Assembly (NCBI RefSeq): GCF_023715465.1
Contig: NZ_JAMBOE010000012.1
Location: forward strand, 111,081 to 175,080
Reading direction: 5' to 3'
DNA: 64,000 nucleotides
Source: Paenibacillus macerans
Lineage (GTDB): Bacteria; Bacillota; Bacilli; Paenibacillales; Paenibacillaceae
Every line of letters begins with the position of its first letter. Position 1 is the first letter of the stretch. Below the pieces are notes generated by a model. It saw nothing but the letters and a program-made list of their open reading frames with translations. It was not told where the DNA came from and made no database searches. A program made the translations under genes and the position numbers. Of this stretch, positions 1 through 9,900 are shown in pieces.

Positions 1-2203
1 CGTAGGCGATGTTGGACAATTCGTCGCCGATGCCAAACTTCCATCTGCGGTCGGTTTCGTCCCAGACGAGCCTGGCGCTCGGATTTTGCGAGCCTCGGTA
101 CACCTCGATGCTGCTCTGCTTAAACGTCTGGCTGTTTCCTTCCGATTTATTCAGCTCGATGCGGTTGCTGATGACGACCAGATCCTGCTTCTCCACGAAG
201 GTGGTCTTGCCCTTTACGGTCAGATTGCCGTCAATCGTTGCGGAACCCCCGACATGCAAGGCACCCTGCAGATCGGCATCGCCCTTCGCAAGCAAAGCCC
301 CGCCGATTTCCACGTTACCTAAAGCCGTCAGTTTGCCCTGGTCATCTGCGGAAAGAACCGTGCCGCCCGAGGATGTGGTTAAGGCGCTGTGCTTGTGCGC
401 GGCATCCGCTACGGCTCCGCCGGTGAGCGAATCCCATTTGCTGCCGTACGGGATATCGGACAGGCTGCCTTCGATTCCGACTTTCCATTTCCGCTCGTTC
501 TCGTTCCATTCAAGGCGGGCCGGCGAATGGCCGCGGCCGCGGTACACCTCCAGACCGCCTTTGGCGTCAATCGCATCGCCGTCCTCGGCTTTATTAACCG
601 TGATGTAGCTATCCGCTACCTCCTGTTCCACCTTTTTGACCAGAATCTCTTCCTCCCGGACGATCAGCTTGTTCACGGTCAGCGTCTCGCCGACCATCAG
701 CTCATGCGGGATGTTCACATTGCCGTCAGCGCCGATTTCCAGGGCTAGCTTGGATTTGTCTTCATTATGAAATTGGCTGTGCGTGTGAAGCCCGTCGGCA
801 TTCTGTCCGCCGGTCAGTTCCTCCCACTGCGCTCCGTCGGGAATGTCGGTCATATCGCTGCCCGTGCCGATCTGCCACGATCTGGCCTCCTCGTTCCAGG
901 CAATGCGGGCATTCGGCAGCGTTTCGCCGCGGGAAACCTCAAGCCCCCCCTTCTTGGCAACCAGGCTTCCGTTCACGGTCAAGTCATGCTCGACCATGAT
1001 GTTCCCCGCGGTATCTGTGCTGAGCGCCGGAAGGCCGTCCTCGGAATGAAGCCGGGTATGCGTGTGCAGCGTATCCGCATTGCCTTTGCCGTGAAGCCGT
1101 TCCCAGTCCGGGCCATAAGCGACATTGTATAAGCCGCCGCCTTCAACGCCTTCCTTCTTATCGGTTCCGATCTTCCAGGCTTGCGCTTGCTCATCCCACA
1201 GCAGCTTGGCGCTCGGCTGATCCTCGCGGACGATCTCCACGCCGCTGACGTTTCTGGCGTCGGCATTTTTGTTCAGCGTGACCAGGTTTCCGCTGATGAC
1301 CACCTGCGGCACGTCCAGCGTCGCCATTCCCCCGCTGACTTCAATGCCGTTCTTCGCCGTCAAGGGACCTGCGATCGTGACGGTTCCGGCCATCTCCACA
1401 TCCCCGGAAGCGTCTACCCGGAGCGACTGCTCCCCGCCCGCCGACACGGTCAGCGGCCCGTTCACGTTTAGCGGGCCGGACGTGTCGAGCGATTCGGCTC
1501 GGACGTTCCCGGTAAATTCGGTTAAGGGCGCGTGGACGTACAGCTTGTTTGCGTTCTCGCCGCTTTCTTTGGCAGGGCCGCTAAAATACGGCAGCTCCGG
1601 GTCCTCGTTCGGACCGATAATGATTTTCTCGGCCTTGAGCGTCGCCCCGCCAAGCGCCCGGGTGACCAGATCGGTGCCGTCCACATCCGTTTCGGCAATT
1701 TGGTCGATGGCCAAGGTCCCGTCCGGATTATGCTTCAAAGTCACGCGGGCGAGCAGAATATCCTTGCGCTCGTCGGCCGGCCTGGACGAGCTGGAGTTCA
1801 GCTCGGCAATCTCCCAAACGTGAATCTCCTGGCCGCCGCCCTTAACCAGATCGGGGTCCGCCAGCACTTCCTTGTAGCTCACCGTGATGTACACCTGATC
1901 CGAGGTGCTGTAGCCGGACAGATCGAGCACCCGGGCCGGATGTGTATCGCTGATCACGATCTCCTGGCTGATCTCTTCGTTGTTCTCCGGATCGAAGACC
2001 CGGTTAAGCGCCAGGCCCGGCTTGACCACCACACTCGTCTGGTCGCTCTTCTCCACTTCAAGTCCCGTTACGATGCCCCAATTATGAAAATAACGGTTAT
2101 GAAGACGCTGCGCACGCTTATGGTACTCCTGGTCGAGCGTCAGATCCTCCTGCTTCAGCAGCAGCCCGTTGAAATAATGCATTCGTTTCATATCCTTTGG
2201 CAC
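1..2203 (-). CDS. eCIS tail-fibre-like protein, C-terminus cut off by window edge
   Basis: Likely a receptor-binding fibre of the injection system. The start is a GTG at 2203 with GGAGGAG upstream; the N-terminus (MPKDMKRMHYFNGLLLKQED) aligns with the N-terminus of the neighbouring fibre (MGKEFVRMRYFDGLFLNAED), which supports this start. About the first 190 residues form the shared base-attachment domain. Beyond it lie collagen- or beta-helix-like stretches and four copies of a module with the pattern RG..P.AR..W.E....W..G.G...IP.G..W..LTGG..AD..H.H, at about 1070-1230, 780-915, 380-560 and 1-110. The reading frame is open at position 1, so the C-terminal tip and any chaperone domain lie outside the window. 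It is the most distal gene seen in the eCIS operon, as expected for host-range fibres. Confidence 0.8.
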   Translation of the reverse strand, partial: MPKDMKRMHYFNGLLLKQEDLTLDQEYHKRAQRLHNRYFHNWGIVTGLEVEKSDQTSVVVKPGLALNRVFDPENNEEISQEIVISDTHPARVLDLSGYSTSDQVYITVSYKEVLADPDLVKGGGQEIHVWEIAELNSSSSRPADERKDILLARVTLKHNPDGTLAIDQIAETDVDGTDLVTRALGGATLKAEKIIIGPNEDPELPYFSGPAKESGENANKLYVHAPLTEFTGNVRAESLDTSGPLNVNGPLTVSAGGEQSLRVDASGDVEMAGTVTIAGPLTAKNGIEVSGGMATLDVPQVVISGNLVTLNKNADARNVSGVEIVREDQPSAKLLWDEQAQAWKIGTDKKEGVEGGGLYNVAYGPDWERLHGKGNADTLHTHTRLHSEDGLPALSTDTAGNIMVEHDLTVNGSLVAKKGGLEVSRGETLPNARIAWNEEARSWQIGTGSDMTDIPDGAQWEELTGGQNADGLHTHSQFHNEDKSKLALEIGADGNVNIPHELMVGETLTVNKLIVREEEILVKKVEQEVADSYITVNKAEDGDAIDAKGGLEVYRGRGHSPARLEWNENERKWKVGIEGSLSDIPYGSKWDSLTGGAVADAAHKHSALTTSSGGTVLSADDQGKLTALGNVEIGGALLAKGDADLQGALHVGGSATIDGNLTVKGKTTFVEKQDLVVISNRIELNKSEGNSQTFKQSSIEVYRGSQNPSARLVWDETDRRWKFGIGDELSNIAY

Positions 2204-2253
2204 AATCCCACTCCTCCCGGCTCTTCAAATATGCGGCTTGTTCCCCTCATGCC

Positions 2254-2442
2254 TTAGGCTTCAGCTTCGGCTGCTGCTTCTTCGCTTGCCGCCAGTTCTT
2301 CCAGCACCTGCACCGCGCCGCTGATGCGGGTCATCGTGAAGCTCAGGCTGCCGCGCTTCTCGTCCAACTCCTGCATCATTTGCTGGCCCGCCGCAAGCTC
2401 GGCTTTCAATTCTTCAATGCGCGCTTTGATTTGTTCGTTCAT
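2254..2442 (-). CDS. Small coiled-coil protein between two fibre genes
   Basis: A 62-residue acidic, Ala/Glu/Lys-rich helical protein with heptad-like spacing (EQIKARIEELKAELAAGQQM). It ends in an Ala/Glu run. Two ATGs are available; the one at 2442 is preferred because AGGAGG lies nine bases upstream, while the ATG at 2451 directly abuts that Shine-Dalgarno sequence. It sits 20 bases after the upstream fibre gene and about 50 bases before the next, so it belongs to the operon. A fibre-assembly chaperone or trimerisation helper is possible, but no family is recognised. Confidence 0.65.
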   Translation of the reverse strand: MNEQIKARIEELKAELAAGQQMMQELDEKRGSLSFTMTRISGAVQVLEELAASEEAAAEAEA

Positions 2443-2462
2443 CCTGATCATCCTCCTATGGT

Positions 2463-5318
2463 TTAGGCGCCCTGCAGGGCTGCGATTTGTTTTTGCATGC
2501 GGGTCAGTGCCTTCTGCTGATCTTTAACCACGCTGGTCAGGACGGCGATAATGTCCATGCCGCTTACGGCGCGCCGCTCATTGTCCGCAAGCACCGCCGG
2601 AACCTCCTCGGCGATAAAGCCCAGCGTTCTTCCCTTCATGCCGTCTTTGTACTTGAACGAGACCGGGTTCAGCCCGTCCAACAGCAGCTTCGCTTCCTTC
2701 ACCTGAAAGTCGGCGATATTCTCCTTGATCTCGCGGGAAGAAGCCCAGTACACGCTTCCGTTGGCATAGACGCCGCCGCTGGCATGCAGGTTGATGCGGT
2801 CGCCGGCATCGTTCGATACGCCGATATCCAGGACGCAATTTTCGCCGCTGGTCGGATAGTATTTAATCCACGCCGAATCGCCGCTGCCGCCGCCCGGGTC
2901 GGACGGGAAGATAATCCCGTTGGTGCCGCTGCCCGCGCTCGGAATCAAGGCGCGCTGGACTTGAAGGTTGCTGTGTACGGCGGCGTAAGACCAGTCGTTG
3001 CCGTAATTGAGCACAAGGGCGCTGCCGCTGTCAACCAAAGCCCGGCCTAGGCTGCCGCGGCGGCCCGGATAGCCGATGCAGAAATCGGCGCATCGCACTG
3101 CGGCGGTGAACTCGTTCCCTACGTCGAGCTTGCTGAACTGGCCGTCGAACTTGAGGACGGACGACGTCTTAATGGTTCCGCCGATCTGCAGGTCGCCCGT
3201 GATCTGGGCGCTGCCGTTCACCTGCAGGTACCCGTTTACGTCGAGGCGGTCCCAGACCGACACCTTCCGGCCCTGGCCGCCCGAGGAGTTTCCGATGATC
3301 ATCAGCGTCTTGTAGTTCGTCGTATCATTGCTGATTTCGGCTTGATTCTTGGCCTGATCCGGGAAGCCGGACCAGGCCGAGGTGAAGCGGATCGGGTTCT
3401 GGTTCGCACCCGTCATCAGACGGAGGCCGCCAGCAATATCCAGCTTGTCCGCCGGATTCAGCGTGCCGATCCCTACATTGCCCGAAGCGTTCAGGGAGAT
3501 ATGGTCATTGCCGTCGTTCGAGGTGCCGATCTCCAGCGTGCACGCTTCGCCGGTGCGCGGATAATATTTGATCCAGGCCAGGTCGCCGGAGCCGCCACCC
3601 GGATCGCTCGGGAAGATGATGCCGTTATGCGCCCCGTTCCCCACGCTCGGGATAATCTCCTGCGCGGCCTGCATGCTTCCGTTCACGTACAGGAAGCCGT
3701 TTACGTCGAGCCGGTCCCAGATGGCCACCTTGCGCCCTTGACCGGCGGACTGGTTGCCGATGATCATCAGCGCCTTGTGGCCGGTTACGTCGTTGGAAAT
3801 TTCCGCCCCGTTATACTTGTCGTCCGGGAAACCGGACCATTCGGAGGTGAAGCGGATCGGGTTCTTGCCGCTCAGTACGCGCAGGCTGCCGTCGACGTCA
3901 AGCGAATCCTCCAGCGTTTTGCGCGGGCCGATCCCCACATTGCCGCTGCTGTTCCAGGAGAGCACCGGCTTCTCCGTCACGGAGCCGTCCGGGTTTGGCG
4001 TCCGGGTGCCGAGCGCGCCTCCCTTGCCGCCGAAGAGCACCGGCCCGTCAATTTCGGCTGCGGCAAACGTCTTCCCTTTGCCGTACCAGCCCAGGCCATG
4101 CGCGCCTTCGATATGCTCCTTGTCCACGCCCTTCAGCCACAGCGTCTTATCGTCCTTGATCGCCAGATCAGCGTCGCTGAACAGCTTGCCGGCGCTGCTG
4201 TAGCTTAAGGAAACGGAGTCCGAGAACGAAATTCTGCCGTGCTTGTGCAGGGAATCGGCATGATCGCCCTTAATCAGGTTCTCCCATTCATTGCCGTAAG
4301 CGATTTTCTTCAAATCCGTGCCGAGCCCCGCCTTGAAGCATTTCTCGCTCTCCACCCAGACGATCCGCGCATCGTCGGTGCCGTTGTTGCCGCGGTAAAC
4401 CTCAAGGCCGCCGTCGCGCGGGCCGGGAAACTCATAGTCCGGATCGTCATAATTCGGGCTGTTGACCTCGACAAAGCTGTTCATGATCCGCAATTCGCTT
4501 TGCGACCGGTCCTTGCTCTGCAGGACAAGTTCGCCCTGCACGGTAAGGTCCCCGCCGATTTTCAAATCTCCCGTCATGTTGACTTCCCGTGAATTGACTT
4601 CCAGCACCTTGCCATCCTGCAGCGCATAGACCGACGGCATTTGGGCGAGAGCCTCGTCGCTCAGCGGCATGTCGTCGTTTACGTCCCCGTTTTTCGCCTT
4701 GACGACCAGCTTCTCGGTCACCATCTTTTTGCCTGCTGCGCCTGCATATACCCGCAGCGGAGTCCGCTCGGCGTTGCTGTCGTAATCGAAGATACAGGTG
4801 TTGTCGATCACGATATCCGCGCCGCTTCTGCGCGGCACAACCCGGGCGAGAACGATATGCTCCGGTCCTGCCGGCTTCGTGCTGTCGTGACGGATTCGTC
4901 CCCGCTCCCAGGTATGAATGAAGTTGCCCTGGCCCCGCTCGATATTCTGGTCGGCGGGAGCCTCTTCATAGCTGATGTAAATATAAATGTTCTCATTGGC
5001 GTTATATTCGGACAGATCGACCGGATTATCGGGATGCCCTTCGTAGATCAGGATTTCCTGGCTGAGGCTCTCCCGCTTCTTCGTTACGGCGTCTTCCACC
5101 GTCACCTGGTTCAGCGCCAGCCCCTCCGTGACCTTGACCTTCATCGACCCGGTTTCCTGAAACGGCTGGACCTTAAGTCCGCTCAAGATGCCCCAGGTAT
5201 GGAGGTGGCGATTATGCAGCCGCTGCAGGCGAAGATAGAACTCCTGATCCAGGCTGTAATCTTCGGCATTCAGAAAGAGTCCGTCAAAGTACCGCATTCT
5301 TACAAATTCTTTTCCCAT
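2463..5318 (-). CDS. eCIS tail fibre with C-terminal S74 auto-chaperone domain
   Basis: A 951-residue fibre. Residues 1-190 match the base-attachment domain of the next fibre. One copy of the W...AD..H.H module follows (about residues 280-355, ending ADSLHKH), then two longer repeats with the sequence NPIRFTSEWSGFPD or NPIRFTSAWSGFPD, each followed by a phage-tail-like SDPGGGSGD segment. The last ~90 residues (SSREIKENI ... KYKDGMKGRTLGFIAEEVP) match the peptidase S74 intramolecular chaperone, which trimerises fibres and is usually cleaved off before use. The start at 5318 has GGAGGTTGAAAC just upstream. It is probably the Afp13-type receptor-binding fibre. The two internal repeats suggest the shaft has lengthened by duplication. 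Confidence 0.85.
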   Translation of the reverse strand: MGKEFVRMRYFDGLFLNAEDYSLDQEFYLRLQRLHNRHLHTWGILSGLKVQPFQETGSMKVKVTEGLALNQVTVEDAVTKKRESLSQEILIYEGHPDNPVDLSEYNANENIYIYISYEEAPADQNIERGQGNFIHTWERGRIRHDSTKPAGPEHIVLARVVPRRSGADIVIDNTCIFDYDSNAERTPLRVYAGAAGKKMVTEKLVVKAKNGDVNDDMPLSDEALAQMPSVYALQDGKVLEVNSREVNMTGDLKIGGDLTVQGELVLQSKDRSQSELRIMNSFVEVNSPNYDDPDYEFPGPRDGGLEVYRGNNGTDDARIVWVESEKCFKAGLGTDLKKIAYGNEWENLIKGDHADSLHKHGRISFSDSVSLSYSSAGKLFSDADLAIKDDKTLWLKGVDKEHIEGAHGLGWYGKGKTFAAAEIDGPVLFGGKGGALGTRTPNPDGSVTEKPVLSWNSSGNVGIGPRKTLEDSLDVDGSLRVLSGKNPIRFTSEWSGFPDDKYNGAEISNDVTGHKALMIIGNQSAGQGRKVAIWDRLDVNGFLYVNGSMQAAQEIIPSVGNGAHNGIIFPSDPGGGSGDLAWIKYYPRTGEACTLEIGTSNDGNDHISLNASGNVGIGTLNPADKLDIAGGLRLMTGANQNPIRFTSAWSGFPDQAKNQAEISNDTTNYKTLMIIGNSSGGQGRKVSVWDRLDVNGYLQVNGSAQITGDLQIGGTIKTSSVLKFDGQFSKLDVGNEFTAAVRCADFCIGYPGRRGSLGRALVDSGSALVLNYGNDWSYAAVHSNLQVQRALIPSAGSGTNGIIFPSDPGGGSGDSAWIKYYPTSGENCVLDIGVSNDAGDRINLHASGGVYANGSVYWASSREIKENIADFQVKEAKLLLDGLNPVSFKYKDGMKGRTLGFIAEEVPAVLADNERRAVSGMDIIAVLTSVVKDQQKALTRMQKQIAALQGA

Positions 5319-5343
5319 GTTTCAACCTCCGGCTCAAAATTCT

Positions 5344-6093
5344 CTATTCCTCTCTCATACCCCCGACCAAGGTTTCCATACCGACGCGCCCGTAGACCCC
5401 TAGACGCATATACGGCACTTCGATATTCAGGCTGGAGTTCGTGTAAAAGGGCCGTTCCTTGTGGATGGCCTCCTGAAGGATCCGCGTCTTGTTCTGCAGC
5501 AGCGAGCGGGTTGGCGCCGGAAGAATGACATGGACGGAAAAATAGCTCGGGTCGGCCGCCCCCGTCATCGTGTTGATTCCGACCCGCTGCCCTATGCCGC
5601 AGCGGACCGGCTCCTCGAAGTCGCAGATCGAGATCGCTGCTTCCTCGCCGGCGTAAACCTGCAAATATTCCGCCAGCCCCTCCAGCGTGCCGCGTTTCTT
5701 GTATAGCTGGATGACGTCGCTGAGGAGCTTGCGGTTAACCGAGCTGCGGGGCTCTTGAAGCGGCAGCAGCTGCGAAGGCGCCTGGGTCCGTTCCAGTTTG
5801 TCCAGCTCGCCGTCGTACTCCACGCCCTCCGCAAGCTCCAGGCCTACCCAGCCGGCCAGCCAGGGAAGGAACGCGGACGGAGTATGAAAGGGGTCGAAAT
5901 AGCGGTGAAGGCCGTCCAGCAGCGCTTCAATGCCGACCGATTCTTCTTCCTCCGCCGCCGTTTTGCCGGACATCAGCGCTTCAAACGCCTGAAGGAAACG
6001 GCCCAGAAAAAATTCCTCATCCGTTTCCCCTGATTTCTGCTGAAACACGCGCGGCAGGTACTGCACGAAGCTGTAATCGTCAAGACTGCTCAT
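5344..6093 (-). CDS. Baseplate/tail protein I-like (Tail_P2_I type)
   Basis: A 249-residue protein with the features of phage tail protein I and eCIS homologues: the N-terminal LPRVFQQ..E.DEEF...FLQAFE block, GLHRYFDPFHTPSAFLPWLAGWVGL in the middle, and IQLYKKRGTLEGLAEYLQVY. In contractile systems this protein joins the baseplate wedge to the fibres. The ATG overlaps the stop of the upstream baseplate gene in an ATGA arrangement, so translation is coupled. The following fibre gene starts 25 bases after its stop. The gene order (J-like, I-like, fibre) is the classical one for contractile tails. Residues 150-249 carry an SISICDFEEP-like beta region typical of the longer eCIS form. Confidence 0.82.
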   Translation of the reverse strand: MSSLDDYSFVQYLPRVFQQKSGETDEEFFLGRFLQAFEALMSGKTAAEEEESVGIEALLDGLHRYFDPFHTPSAFLPWLAGWVGLELAEGVEYDGELDKLERTQAPSQLLPLQEPRSSVNRKLLSDVIQLYKKRGTLEGLAEYLQVYAGEEAAISICDFEEPVRCGIGQRVGINTMTGAADPSYFSVHVILPAPTRSLLQNKTRILQEAIHKERPFYTNSSLNIEVPYMRLGVYGRVGMETLVGGMREE

Positions 6094-6962
6094 GATTCCA
6101 CCTCAACCTTCAATTCCTTTAGCCTGAATAGCTGGTACGGCTGCAGGTCCGGGGACTCCAGCGCCACGTTCGTCACGTGCTCGATGCCGGGTATGCCCTC
6201 AACCAGGTGATACAGGTCGGACGCGTACAGCTTTCTTCCCGGCGGCCATCCCTGCCCGCCTTCCCCGCCCGTCACCGGATCAAGGAAACGCGTTATCGCC
6301 TCCGCTGCGGTGCCGGCCATCCCTTTATCCCTGGCCGCGACCGTCATCTCGATCCGGATATCGCGGTAATCGGGCTCCACAACGTGGATGCGCGTGGTCA
6401 GCAGCTTGCGGGCATCAAGATAAGCTTTGACGCTGGCCTTGATATCGGTAATCTCGCGCAGCAAATCCTTCTGGTTTCCGGCGCGCAGCGCCAGAATGAC
6501 GCTGACATGCCCGAAGGCTTCCTTCGAGCCGTCCGCACCGCTCTCCATATTCGTATTGATCAGGCAGAAGGCGCGTACCGCAAGGTCCGGATACTTCTCC
6601 AGGATGTGCGGAATCTGCATCAGCCCCTCTTTGGCAAGCAGCTCATAATCCTCCGCCGTCACTGCCCGGAAGCGCTCCGAGAATTGCTGCACCCCTCGGC
6701 GTATGCCGGATGCCAGCCCCTCCTCCGCATCCGGGGTAATGCCCAGCAGCTTAAGGAAGGCCAGCTGAGTTTCCTCCGTTACCTGATCCATGCGGTACAG
6801 AATCATCTCGCTGAACCACGCAAACAGCTCCACCAGGGTAATTCCGGGATCGGACGGATTATAGTTGGTCCATTCCGGAGCATAGATCGGAATCAGGGAC
6901 TTGGCGTCGGCGACCAGTTCATTGAAGCCGAGGTCATCCAGATTCGGTACGGGAAGCGCCAT
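6090..6962 (-). CDS. Small baseplate J-like wedge protein
   Basis: A 290-residue protein beginning MALPVPNLDDLGFNELVADA. It contains the motif WTNYNPSDPGITLVELFAWF, diagnostic of the baseplate J/gp47 (T4 gp6-like) family in eCIS, then a FSERFRAVTAEDYELLAKE segment and a C-terminal domain with GRKLYASDLYHLVEGIPGIEHV that also occurs in the larger J protein just upstream. It is much shorter than that neighbour, so the two presumably form the unequal J pair found in Afp-like systems (Afp11/Afp12). AAAGGAGG lies at a normal distance from the ATG. The stop overlaps the next start by four bases. Confidence 0.82.
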   Translation of the reverse strand: MALPVPNLDDLGFNELVADAKSLIPIYAPEWTNYNPSDPGITLVELFAWFSEMILYRMDQVTEETQLAFLKLLGITPDAEEGLASGIRRGVQQFSERFRAVTAEDYELLAKEGLMQIPHILEKYPDLAVRAFCLINTNMESGADGSKEAFGHVSVILALRAGNQKDLLREITDIKASVKAYLDARKLLTTRIHVVEPDYRDIRIEMTVAARDKGMAGTAAEAITRFLDPVTGGEGGQGWPPGRKLYASDLYHLVEGIPGIEHVTNVALESPDLQPYQLFRLKELKVEVES

Positions 6963-6993
6963 GCGCGTTCCTCCTTTCGATGTTCATTTTCCG

Positions 6994-9900
6994 TCACTCC
7001 TCTGCGGGAAAGCAGTACGGGCAACGGTCGGCGTCCGGCGCGGCAGCCGGCGAAGGCAGGTATTTGCGCTCTTCCTTCGCGATGGAAGCAAGCCGGCACT
7101 CCGGCACCGTTCCGCTGAGATCATGGACTTGGTTCGCCAGCTTGTCCAGCAGGTAAGGAAACGCCGGTTCATCGGGCTTGTTGATGAAATGAATGCCGCC
7201 GAAGATCAACTGACCTTCCTCAAGAAATATATTCTTCGAGCTCACCTGATGGAGCTTGAGCGGCGTCATGTTGACGTACTCGTCGTTTCGGCTTAAATAT
7301 ACGATATCCCCCGGTTCGAATACGGCGATCTTCAGGCTGAACGATTCTGCGCCGGCCGGAAGCTCGTTCAGAATATAGCTGCGGATGATCATATTCCCGG
7401 GAGCGCCGAATTCCACGTCGCTGCCTTCCGGATAAACGCGCTTCAGCGGCTCCCCGTCCAGCGTCCTGCAGCCCAGCACTTCCCCGTCAACGGATTCGAT
7501 CAACAGTTCCACCGGCGCGTATCCCCGGTAACGCAGGCGGATGATATCCCTTTCCTTGAAGCCCTTGACCATGAGCGTTTTTACGCCTGAGCCTGCCGGC
7601 ACGGCCTCAGCAAGCGCGTAGTAAATCGTATTGTCGTCCGAACGGACGGCGCTGAATTTGGGATAAGCCGCCAGCGGCTTGTACGGTCCGCTCTCCAGCG
7701 GGTCAACGCCCAGCGTCCAGCACTGCGCGGAAGACTTGACGGCGATGTCCGAGACATAATCGACGCCGGGGGTGTCTTTGATGACGGCATATACCTCGGA
7801 CACGTACAGATTCTTGCCCAGATCCCATCCGGCATTTCCGTCGCCGCCGTGCAGCGGATGGAAGAAGCGCTTCAGGTTGTCGATAATGCGTCCTTCCGTC
7901 ACCTTGCGCTGGTCTATCGAGCTGTAGGCTACCTTAGCCTCGATGCCGATGCGGACATAGTCCGGACCGGTCACCGCAATGCCCGGCAATTCCGTATCCA
8001 GTACGGCCGAGGTCCGTTCACGAAGGTAAGTCTCGATCTCGCTGAGCAGTTCCTGGCTTGGCGTCGGCCGCGGATTGTCGATCTCCGGCACGACGATAAC
8101 CGTCGCCGTTCCGGGAACAAAGTTCAGGTCCCGGTCCGTCGCCCCAAGGCACTTCACCTTGGCGATCTGCGGCATCGCTTCCCGAACCAGCCATTCCATA
8201 TCCTCCGCCGTTACGCCTCTGTTCCAGCTCTTCAGCGTATGCGGCCCGCGTAGTGCAGCCTGATCCGTTTCCTCCTGATCGAAGCCGCCGTCCGCCGGAA
8301 CCGGATTGGTCACGGATTCCAGCCAGTTGAAGCTGTCCCACATCTTGATGATGGTTCCGGCCGCCACATTTCCGGCCGCGCCGCCGCCGTGCTTGTAGTC
8401 GCACTTGATGTTCTCGATTCCCGTCGGAGGAATCATGCCGTTCTTGCCGTCTCCGAACTGCAGCACTCCACTGCTCCGGTCCAGCATGTAATGCCTTGCC
8501 GAGGAATCGGACACCGAAAACGCGTCAACCTCATCCCATAACACCCATTCCCCTTGTCCGGAGGCTTCGCGCACCCATATGGACTGGCCCGGCAGCACCG
8601 GCGTCTTCGACAGCCGGAAGCTCTGATTCTCTTCACCGTTGCTGGAGCCGGGAATTTCACCGCTGACCGTATTCGAATTGCGTGCCCATACGGCGTTGGC
8701 ATAAATCGCGTCCAACTGCGGAGCAATCTTGAATTCCCCCTCGTCCAGCCGGGCCCGGATCCAGTAATGCTCCGTTCCGAAAAGCGGGCGCGCCTCAATA
8801 TCCTCGGGTACGGCGAACTGGAGGATTTCCCTTCGGGTGAAATGCCGGGTCTCGTCGCTGACGCTAAGCGTCATCCAACGTCTGCCGTCCCAGTACTCCC
8901 AGGCCACAATCGGGCGGCTGCCGAGCTGCTCGCCGGTGAGCGGAAAGAACAGCGACACCGGTAAGCTGCCGACATCCTGATCGAAGCCGAGATAGAAGGT
9001 TGGCTCCAGCTCCGTGCTGGGATAGAAGGGTTTAAAATACCGCTCCGGCTCCCGGCACTCATCGGTCTTGTCCTCGAAGCTGAAATTGTTCTCCGTCAGC
9101 ACCAGCTCAGGATGATCTCCGAGCATGTAGGCATAGGAGATGCCGATCCGCCGGACGGAAGGCGGTGCGTATGTCGCAGGGGTAAACTGGAGCTGAGCGA
9201 TCTGAACGTCGTTCTCCCCCAGCTTGACCGCTTCGTCCTGGTAGTCGTATTTCGCCTCCTCGCCGTAATTGCCGCCGGTAATGCGAACGCGGATCCAGTA
9301 ATTCTCCTCGCCGTTCACGACGGACGGCTTGATGCCCGGGCAGGTGAAACTTAGGGTCCCGCTGGCGGTCAACAGCCCCGGACGGCGGTCGGCGGCGGAA
9401 TCCAAGGCTTCAGCGCCGGCAGATTCGCGGATACCGGAAATGGGCTGCCATTCCGTCCCGTTCCAGTACTCCCACTCTAGTTTGACATACGGGGTATCGG
9501 GCAGCGGACTGATCTCCGGGTCAGACAGATCGATAGCGACGGCAATTTCGGCGGAGGGCTTGGAGAAGGCTTCCCCGCAGGCCAGATAAAACGTATCGTT
9601 GACCTTGGGCTTCTCGCCGAACGGATAGTAGTCCTTACCCGTGTCAAGCGCCGTCCCGTTGCTGATAGCCGCATTCGGCGCAAGCGGCGCCGGGCTCTGG
9701 ATGCTCAGCTCCAGTCGGATTTCCTCAATGTCCGGCATAGCGCGCTCCGCCGTAATCGGCGATTTCAGCTCGGCAAAAATCCATTTGCTGTTCCACTCGC
9801 GCCGGGTCTGGGCATGCTCATAACCGGAAAGCGCCTTGCCGTGCGCCGCCGGCAAGTTATCGAACCGGTAGGTTGCCTTCCATGCCGCTCCGCTGTGATC

